Assembly (NCBI RefSeq): GCF_000142805.1
Contig: NC_013083.1
Location: 806,001-870,000, forward strand
DNA: 64,000 bases
From: Lachancea thermotolerans CBS 6340
Lineage: Eukaryota > Ascomycota > Saccharomycetes > Saccharomycetales > Saccharomycetaceae
Direction: 5' to 3'
Below the pieces are notes generated by a model that ran no database searches, was not told the DNA's origin, and was given only the letters and a program-made list of their open reading frames with translations. The position numbers and the translations under genes were made by a program. Below, in pieces: positions 58,735-64,000 of the stretch. Position 1 is the stretch's first letter, and every line of letters begins with the position of its first letter.

Positions 58735-60234
58735 ATGTCGCTCATTAACGAGCCCAGCGTCGACTTTCACTTAAAGCTCAATGAACAATCCTTCCATATC
58801 CCCAACGAGCTCTTGAAGAGGAACGCGAAGCTTGTCAACAAACTGATAGAGAAGGAAACTAAAAGAGTCAGTAGCCTCTTCGAAGATGTGAATACGCTCA
58901 TGGCAGGCCATGATGACCATTCCGCAATGACTAAACTTGGCGAAATCATTAAGGCCGTTGAGTTGTTAGAACGGAAACTAGAGAAAAGAATCACCGTTGA
59001 ATCAGAACTTTTACAACGCATCGAGTACAGAATAAACTATTTCAAAGAGCTAGACTCTTTAAAGGGAAACGAGGACAAGGATGGACTTGTTGAGTGGTAT
59101 CGGAGATACACCAATATTTTGGTAGGCGATTACCTCACCCGGAACAGCGAGATTTACGAAAATGAACTGACTGAATTGGATCGCAGCGCTCATACGCGGC
59201 AGAAGCGCAAGCTTTCATCTTCTGGTGGTAGTACCCCGCCCTTGAATGCAGGAATACAATTTTTGAGGTCTCAGGGGCTCGAACATCATCTTGACTACGA
59301 CATTCTGGTGACAGCCAACCGTATTTCCAAAAACTTAACATCGAACCACGACTTATCATTATTGGTGAACTGGATAAAGGAGAATCAGGCATATCTTGTT
59401 AGCAAATCGTCCCCATTGGAATTTGAAACTAGATTACAGGAGTATATTGAGCTTGTTAAAGACCAAAACTATCCCAGCGCTATAAGCTGCTTCCAAACCC
59501 ATCTAGTCAAGTTCATAAAAACCAATTTTGAGGAGCTGAAGCTAGCCTCGGGACTGTTGGTTTTTATCAAAAGCTATCAACAACAAATGCATACGCCTGT
59601 TGATGTCGAGGAGAAGGACGTTTCTAACTTGAGTTCGCGCTCAGGGTTTTTTCGTTATTTTTTTAATAGGCCATCTTTGAAACCGCCACGCGAACTCAAA
59701 CAGCCAACGACGAGTGAGGTAAGAATCAAGAGTGCTAGCCACGCAAACTTTGAGAGATACACCCAAGTTTTGAGTGATGAGAGATGGGATGTGTTGAAAG
59801 ACCTGTTTCTTCAGGAGTATTACTCTATGTATGGAATTTCCCAACATGAGCCCTTGCTGATATATTTATCGCTTGGAATTTCGACTTTAAAAACAAGGGC
59901 GTGCATGCACGAGATGGAAACTCATGGTGGGAGTAATGACTCGCTTACTAACTACTTGCGTGGTGAAATAACTAAGACCAATTGCCCGGTTTGTAGCAAA
60001 GAATTTTCAGCCATATCAGGCAACCTTCCCTATGCGCACCACATTCAATCAAGTCTGTTTGATGACCCTGTAATGCTTCCGAACGGCAACATCTACGACT
60101 CAAAAAAGCTGAAGCAGTTGGCTGTTGAGCTGCGCAGCAAAATGCTCTGCGAGCTTCAATCGGACCAAATCCTTGATCCGATTGACCAGAAAGTTTTCTC
60201 TGAGAAGGATTTTATTACTATGTATCCGACATAA
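58735..60234 (+). CDS. FYV10: FYV10/GID9, RING-like subunit of the GID ubiquitin ligase
   Basis: Encodes 499 aa from the ATG at 58735. The frame extends six codons up to a TTG. The start MSLINEPSVDFHLKLNEQSFHIP matches the family. CTLH/CRA helical regions occupy the middle (SPLEFETRLQEYIELVKDQNYPSAISCFQ; LASGLLVFIKSYQ). The C-terminal degenerate RING carries NCPVCSKEF and LPYAHHIQSSLFDDPVMLPNGNIYD. With Gid2 it forms the catalytic module that degrades Fbp1 and other gluconeogenic enzymes on glucose. It is convergent with BMT5, 18 bp between stops. Position matches YIL097W. Confidence 0.97.
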   Translation: MSLINEPSVDFHLKLNEQSFHIPNELLKRNAKLVNKLIEKETKRVSSLFEDVNTLMAGHDDHSAMTKLGEIIKAVELLERKLEKRITVESELLQRIEYRINYFKELDSLKGNEDKDGLVEWYRRYTNILVGDYLTRNSEIYENELTELDRSAHTRQKRKLSSSGGSTPPLNAGIQFLRSQGLEHHLDYDILVTANRISKNLTSNHDLSLLVNWIKENQAYLVSKSSPLEFETRLQEYIELVKDQNYPSAISCFQTHLVKFIKTNFEELKLASGLLVFIKSYQQQMHTPVDVEEKDVSNLSSRSGFFRYFFNRPSLKPPRELKQPTTSEVRIKSASHANFERYTQVLSDERWDVLKDLFLQEYYSMYGISQHEPLLIYLSLGISTLKTRACMHEMETHGGSNDSLTNYLRGEITKTNCPVCSKEFSAISGNLPYAHHIQSSLFDDPVMLPNGNIYDSKKLKQLAVELRSKMLCELQSDQILDPIDQKVFSEKDFITMYPT

Positions 60235-60252
60235 AAAAGCTCTGGATTTCAC

Positions 60253-61242
60253 TTAATTTTCGTCATCACTCCCAGCGTTTTGCGACTTCTTCCCGTTTTT
60301 TGCGTGCTTTTTTTTATCGTACAGTTCAAAAATAAATGTTCGTGCTTCCCGTTCTGCAGCTGGCTTGGTGGTTTCTTGCTCGCTGTTGGTACGCTTATGA
60401 GAGTATTCTGGATAATTCTCCCATTGAAATTTGTTTGACCGCTCAACTTTCCACCCAGATGTCTTTGCCAAAATTTTGATTTGCCATGAATCATATGGCT
60501 CGCCATTGAACACAGATATCAACACTTTTCCTTGGCTATCACTTGCGGGGGTACCATTTTCTTGACTTTTGAGAGTATACCCTTGCGCAAATTTATCGAG
60601 AATTGCGCTTGAAAGGTTTTGGTTGATCTGCTTGAAAAACTCTTTGCTACTCCTGAAGAATGCTAAGATTAGCTCCTGGTGATCGCGTATATTTCTATCT
60701 TGATCTTTGATCCCTTTCCCCGTGTGTGGAAAATTGAACATAATGTTTTGGAGGCCCTTTGACGCCAACTCGCTGCTAACAATCTTTTGCCAAGTGGTTT
60801 TCTTGCTCAGTTTGAATGATTTGATTAAATTAGTGGCGTCAATTTTGAAGAAAACCTTGGTACCATGCTCCATCAAGAAGTCATAATTCTGTTGAAAGCT
60901 TTTAGGATACTTCAGATTAAGTTCCTTCGGGGAGTTGTCATAGCTGGTTACTACGAGGTTCGCAGGCGAAATGTATTCATTTTCAATAATAGAACGTGCA
61001 AATGAAAAATCTCCTTCTCCTATCAACAGAAGAGTCGATTCTTTTTCGAAGGGTATGAACTTCGCGGCAGTTTCGCGCTGTATTTTTTGGTTGTTCAGTA
61101 CCGCTTTGGTTGGTCTGTTTTTCTTTACAGCATGTTCTTGCTTGCTCGTGATTTTCTTGTTAAGCTGTTCTTGAGCTTGATGCCTTAGTAAGGCACCTTT
61201 TAGACCTTTAGAGGTGGTTTTTCCTTTGAGTTTACGCGCCAT
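60253..61242 (-). CDS. BMT5: BMT5, 25S rRNA m3U2634 methyltransferase
   Basis: Encodes 329 aa (S. cerevisiae Bmt5 has 336). The frame opens two codons earlier at TTG. The ATG at 61240-61242 gives MARKLKGKTTSKGLKGALLR, a basic nucleolar-type start. The Rossmann methyltransferase domain (DUF2431) follows: LLLIGEGDFSFARSI, LVVTSYDN, KIDATNL, and MFNFPHTGKGIKDQDRNIR. It methylates N3 of a uridine in 25S rRNA in the nucleolus. Upstream PAC and RRPE motifs support ribosome-biogenesis regulation. Position matches YIL096C. Confidence 0.97.
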   Translation of the reverse strand: MARKLKGKTTSKGLKGALLRHQAQEQLNKKITSKQEHAVKKNRPTKAVLNNQKIQRETAAKFIPFEKESTLLLIGEGDFSFARSIIENEYISPANLVVTSYDNSPKELNLKYPKSFQQNYDFLMEHGTKVFFKIDATNLIKSFKLSKKTTWQKIVSSELASKGLQNIMFNFPHTGKGIKDQDRNIRDHQELILAFFRSSKEFFKQINQNLSSAILDKFAQGYTLKSQENGTPASDSQGKVLISVFNGEPYDSWQIKILAKTSGWKVERSNKFQWENYPEYSHKRTNSEQETTKPAAEREARTFIFELYDKKKHAKNGKKSQNAGSDDEN

Positions 61243-61278
61243 GTTCAAGTTTCAAGGCTTTGGGGATTCGTGCATAAG

Positions 61279-61312
61279 CTCATCGCTTAAACTTGACACA
61301 GTCAAATTTTCA
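61279..61312 (-). promoter_or_regulatory. PAC and RRPE motifs of the BMT5 promoter
   Basis: Read on the minus strand, GCGATGAG (61286-61279) and TGAAAATTTG (61312-61303) lie about 40 and 65 bp upstream of the BMT5 ATG. They are the paired ribosome-biogenesis motifs. The second lies about 30 bp beyond the GPI15 stop, so the BMT5 promoter is squeezed into the short spacer. Confidence 0.75.
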
Positions 61313-61341
61313 ATACCTAACGCGTGTGCACATATACGAGA

Positions 61342-61953
61342 TTAACCATGTAAGCACCTTCTCGAGCGGTTATAGATGAGCTCAATGTCACGTAGTCGAG
61401 GCTGTGTTGTCTGCAATATGTACTTGTTAGTAAAGGGTTCTGACTGCCATATCAACACCGGGGCTTAAAATCGGTAACATACGGGAAACACTAGTTGAAG
61501 GCGGGATGCGTCCTTCAAAATGATTGCGAGGTAGAATATCACTTTGAAACCTTTTTGGAAGCCTTCATTGATTATAATGTCGCCTATTTTATCTTTTGGA
61601 ATGAATTTACGTTGCTCGAGTAGCTTTTCATTGATGAACGTGGGAAGTAAAACGCACCCCCGCACCTCCGATATTTGGATGCCCACACTTCTGAATACCG
61701 ACAGGGACTCGATTGGGGGATTACGAATCAGCGCAAGCATCGATAGAGCGACCAGCGTCTCAGCGGTACGTATGTTCTGTAGTGACCACGAGGTCGTCTG
61801 TTCAATGAAACCAAAAATTCCAGCATTTGCAACAATGTAGAACAGCAAATTTAATCCACACGTTCGCTTGTAGTTCCGCGGCACGACGGTAAATCTCATG
61901 TGCGATCCCGACGCATTGCCCTCAACTTTTAGAGAGTATCTCTTTGACGACAT
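61342..61953 (-). CDS. GPI15: GPI15, PIG-H subunit of GPI-GlcNAc transferase (spliced)
   Basis: The CDS is complement(join(61342..61410, 61483..61953)), 540 nt, 179 aa (S. cerevisiae Gpi15 has 229). A hydrophobic hairpin lies around residues 30-75. The PIG-H domain follows: ESLSVFRSVGIQISEVRG and FIPKDKIGDIIINEGFQ, then VIFYLAIIL. Without splicing the frame ends after the intron's first codons. With splicing it continues LVFP-TTQPRLRDIELIYN and ends CLHG, resembling the conserved PIG-H tail (PRLE..L..VY.GIR). It acts in the first step of GPI-anchor synthesis at the ER. Position next to BDP1 matches YNL038W. Confidence 0.9.
61411..61482 (-). other. GPI15 intron near the 3' end of the gene
   Basis: On the minus strand the donor GTATGT is at 61482-61477, the branch-point TACTAAC at 61432-61426 and the acceptor ATTGCAG ends at 61411. 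The length is 72 nt. It lies between codons (phase 0) after residue 157 and leaves a terminal coding exon of only 22 codons plus stop. Confidence 0.9.
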
Positions 61954-62107
61954 TCGCCTTTGGTTTTGTCAATGTTGGTGAGTTTTTCGCTATTGCACAT
62001 TCAGTGCCTTATTGATTTGGGAACTTTTTGGAAGCACCCGAATAAACGTCTTACAACAAATACTAATACAGTTTTCCAATTGTTTACATTAACCGCTATT
62101 TAATATT

Positions 62108-63787
62108 TTAGGGGCCAGTTACCTCTTGAGGCTCCTGAGCCCTATGTCTCTTCATCTGATCTATTGTACCCAGCACAACTTCAGTCTTTCTATATGCGTT
62201 AAGCTGATCTTGCCTTAGGCCACCAGAAGCCTTCTTATTAACATTGTCAAGTTCTTTAGCTTTCTGGCTTTGTAAGTCTTCTTCTTTCGCGCTTTGCTTT
62301 GAGACTTCGATTTGCTTCAAATGTTCTTCGTGTTCCTTCTGCAAACCCTGGAGCTTTGTGTTGAAGTCTTCTAGCGTTATGAGCTCTTTGCGGATTTCTG
62401 TACAATAATGATCAAAGTTTGGGGGAAGTTTTGAACGTAATGCCAGTTCAATCATCACGGGGTGTTTCTTTTCCTCGTTGACAAATTTGGCTTTGATCTG
62501 CCGTCTTGTCCGGTATGGAAACATTTGTGATATTAGGTTAAAGTCTGTGCCCCACATCGACAAGGCCTTGTAGAATCTCAAAAGCTCATCTACAGTCCAC
62601 GGGTCCGTATATTGCTGTCGGCCGTAAGTCGCCGAGTTGAACAAATTTTCAAAAGGATTTTCGTCCAGTCGAAGTTTGTGGGCGTGCTCCAAAGTCGCAT
62701 TTTTATGTCTGTCTACTACTGTGGACTCTTCGTCGACAGCGAAAGTGCCGTCTGACTTCATGCGTAACTGAATCGCTGCATGTTTTTGGTCTGCTTCAGG
62801 AATATCAGCATTCATTATTTCCTCAGCAGCTTTTTTACGGCTCTCCAGCAACCGCTCTGCTTCTTCCTTGTTTAACTCGCTCAAAGGCTTGAAGTTCTCG
62901 CGGGCTCTAGCTCTCAAAATCCTTCTCTTTTTCCTTGTCTCTTGTTTCGCTTTTATAGCTTCTTGTGCTCGCTGAAAGTTGTCCGATGTTTCACCAATTG
63001 GTAGGTGTGGTTTGCATAGATCAGCAATAGTGAAGCTGTCTTCGTCTACCATATATCGGGAAGAGTCTCCATCTGCTATATTTTTCGGTATTTCCTTCGC
63101 ATTCGAGATGGTGTACTTCTCGTACAAATTGTCAGTACGCTGAAACAGATCACCATTGGTCTCATTCTTTAGGTTTTCATCGTCTGCATCGGCAGATGCT
63201 AAGTGTTCGTCCATGTTATTCATATGAGATAAGATACTAATCCTTTGCGCGGATCCTGTCTTTCGAGATATGGATGACCTAGAAGACATTCTTCTCTTCT
63301 TTATGGCTTGAAAAGATGTATCTGACTCGGAGATACTACTCATTCTCTTCTTTTTCCCCTGGTTTCCAGTAATGGTTGATAGTCTACGGTTCTTAGCGGT
63401 TTCCGCTCCGCTAGGAGCGGCAGTCTGAGACGGTTCCATAAAACCTGATTTGAACATATTGTTTGCCCCGCTTAGTGAATCTAGACGACTCGAGCGCCTC
63501 CTCTGGCCTGGGGGCAAGGAGGCTGGGGGGCTAGCCTGGGTGGATCCAATTTCTTCGTCTAAGCCCTTTGTGGTGCTTTGGCTCAAGGGGTCAAGTTCAT
63601 CGCGGCGTTGCGGCTTTTCTGATTCAGGCTTCTCAATGTTTCCTTCGCTTTCTGCAGACGCAGCTTCGTTAGCTTTGTCATTTGAGGTTCCAAGAGTCTT
63701 GGCTCGCTCTGGTGCACTAACCACTGGTCTGCGCTGCCTAATTTTTGGGGCGAAACGCGTCCCACTTTTATTAACCACACTACTCAT
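62108..63787 (-). CDS. BDP1: BDP1, TFIIIB subunit B''
   Basis: Encodes 559 aa (S. cerevisiae Bdp1 has 594). The N-terminal 230 residues are basic and Ser-rich with KKRRMSSRSS-type segments. A conserved core follows (DSFTIADLCKPHLPIGETSDN; RARARENFKPLSELNKEEAERLL). The SANT domain begins YTDPWTVDELLRFYKALSMWGTDF and continues LISQMFPYRTRRQIKAKFVNEEKKHP. Bdp1 with Brf1 and TBP recruits RNA polymerase III and opens promoters. The gene follows GPI15 on the same strand, matching YNL039W-YNL038W. Confidence 0.96.
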   Translation of the reverse strand: MSSVVNKSGTRFAPKIRQRRPVVSAPERAKTLGTSNDKANEAASAESEGNIEKPESEKPQRRDELDPLSQSTTKGLDEEIGSTQASPPASLPPGQRRRSSRLDSLSGANNMFKSGFMEPSQTAAPSGAETAKNRRLSTITGNQGKKKRMSSISESDTSFQAIKKRRMSSRSSISRKTGSAQRISILSHMNNMDEHLASADADDENLKNETNGDLFQRTDNLYEKYTISNAKEIPKNIADGDSSRYMVDEDSFTIADLCKPHLPIGETSDNFQRAQEAIKAKQETRKKRRILRARARENFKPLSELNKEEAERLLESRKKAAEEIMNADIPEADQKHAAIQLRMKSDGTFAVDEESTVVDRHKNATLEHAHKLRLDENPFENLFNSATYGRQQYTDPWTVDELLRFYKALSMWGTDFNLISQMFPYRTRRQIKAKFVNEEKKHPVMIELALRSKLPPNFDHYCTEIRKELITLEDFNTKLQGLQKEHEEHLKQIEVSKQSAKEEDLQSQKAKELDNVNKKASGGLRQDQLNAYRKTEVVLGTIDQMKRHRAQEPQEVTGP

Positions 63788-63930
63788 TGTTCAGAGCAAA
63801 GAACACCAATCGTTCCAATTTGATGAGTAGGCAAATACTAGAAGATGTCCTTTTCACGACGCGCGATGAGATGGAATATATAATACTAGTTTCGTGGTAT
63901 TTTGTAAAAATCTTATATAAAGTCATATAA

Positions 63931-63940
63931 TCACGTGATT
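63931..63940. promoter_or_regulatory. Palindromic ATCACGTGAT site upstream of BDP1
   Basis: A perfect 10-bp palindrome with the Cbf1/CDEI core RTCACRTG lies about 145 bp upstream of the BDP1 ATG, next to AT-rich TATATAA (63916-63922). It probably serves BDP1 and a divergent gene beyond the window. Because the window ends 60 bp later, I cannot exclude that it is part of something larger. Confidence 0.5.
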
Positions 63941-64000
63941 TGAACGTTGGATGCGATGGCGGTTTGTATAATCGCGGGAGAATTTGTAGCTAGTAAGGTT

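Overview
This window is nuclear DNA from a budding yeast of the family Saccharomycetaceae that did not pass through the whole-genome duplication. Lachancea is the most likely genus, but that is an inference from gene content and moderate G+C. Nearly every gene has a Saccharomyces cerevisiae counterpart. Their order interleaves two S. cerevisiae blocks: the left arm of chromosome IX (HIS5, NUP159, HOS4, HPM1, YIL108W, PFK26, MOB1, SHQ1, DPH1, XBP1, SGA1, FMC1, FYV10, BMT5) and the left arm of chromosome XIV (VAC7, COG5, YNL050C, ALG11, YIP3, BOP3, COG6, NCE103, IDH1, GPI15, BDP1). Five genes are single copies of S. cerevisiae duplicate pairs: POR1/POR2, MSG5/SDP1, COX5A/COX5B, SEC24/SFB2 and SLM1/SLM2. 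S. cerevisiae names here come from memory of the family, not from a search.

Layout. 1-5.9 kb: tail of HIS5, the FG nucleoporin NUP159 and the mitochondrial porin. 7.5-15.5 kb: VAC7 (vacuolar PI(3,5)P2 regulation), the MAPK phosphatase MSG5/SDP1 and the Set3C subunit HOS4. 15.7-26.1 kb: COX5, HPM1, COG5, a YNL050C-like gene, SEC24 and a YIL108W-like metalloprotease. 26.2-35 kb: PFK26, MOB1, ALG11 and SLM1/2. 35-39 kb: a large gene-poor stretch where S. cerevisiae has YNL046W and LAP2. 39-46.5 kb: YIP3, BOP3, SHQ1, DPH1 and COG6. 47.5-54.6 kb: XBP1, NCE103 and an SGA1-type glucoamylase in conspicuously GC-rich DNA. 54.7-63.8 kb: FMC1, IDH1, FYV10/GID9, BMT5, GPI15 and BDP1.

Five genes carry spliceosomal introns that restore conserved protein ends: COX5 (the intron splits the start codon A|TG), YNL050C, MOB1, YIP3 and GPI15 (intron near the 3' end). 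For several genes the longest open frame begins at GTG or TTG. There I moved the start to the first conserved in-frame ATG. For NUP159 the longest frame begins at an upstream ATG, and I moved the start to the conserved one.

I recognise no tRNA, rRNA, transposon, LTR, CRISPR array or centromere. The genes are mostly housekeeping and I see no wholly new system. The points worth a second look are the synteny (including an apparent inversion relative to S. cerevisiae XIV), the intron architectures, a 78-bp tandem duplication, promoter motif clusters, decayed dynein-light-chain motifs in NUP159, and the 4-kb gene-poor slot.
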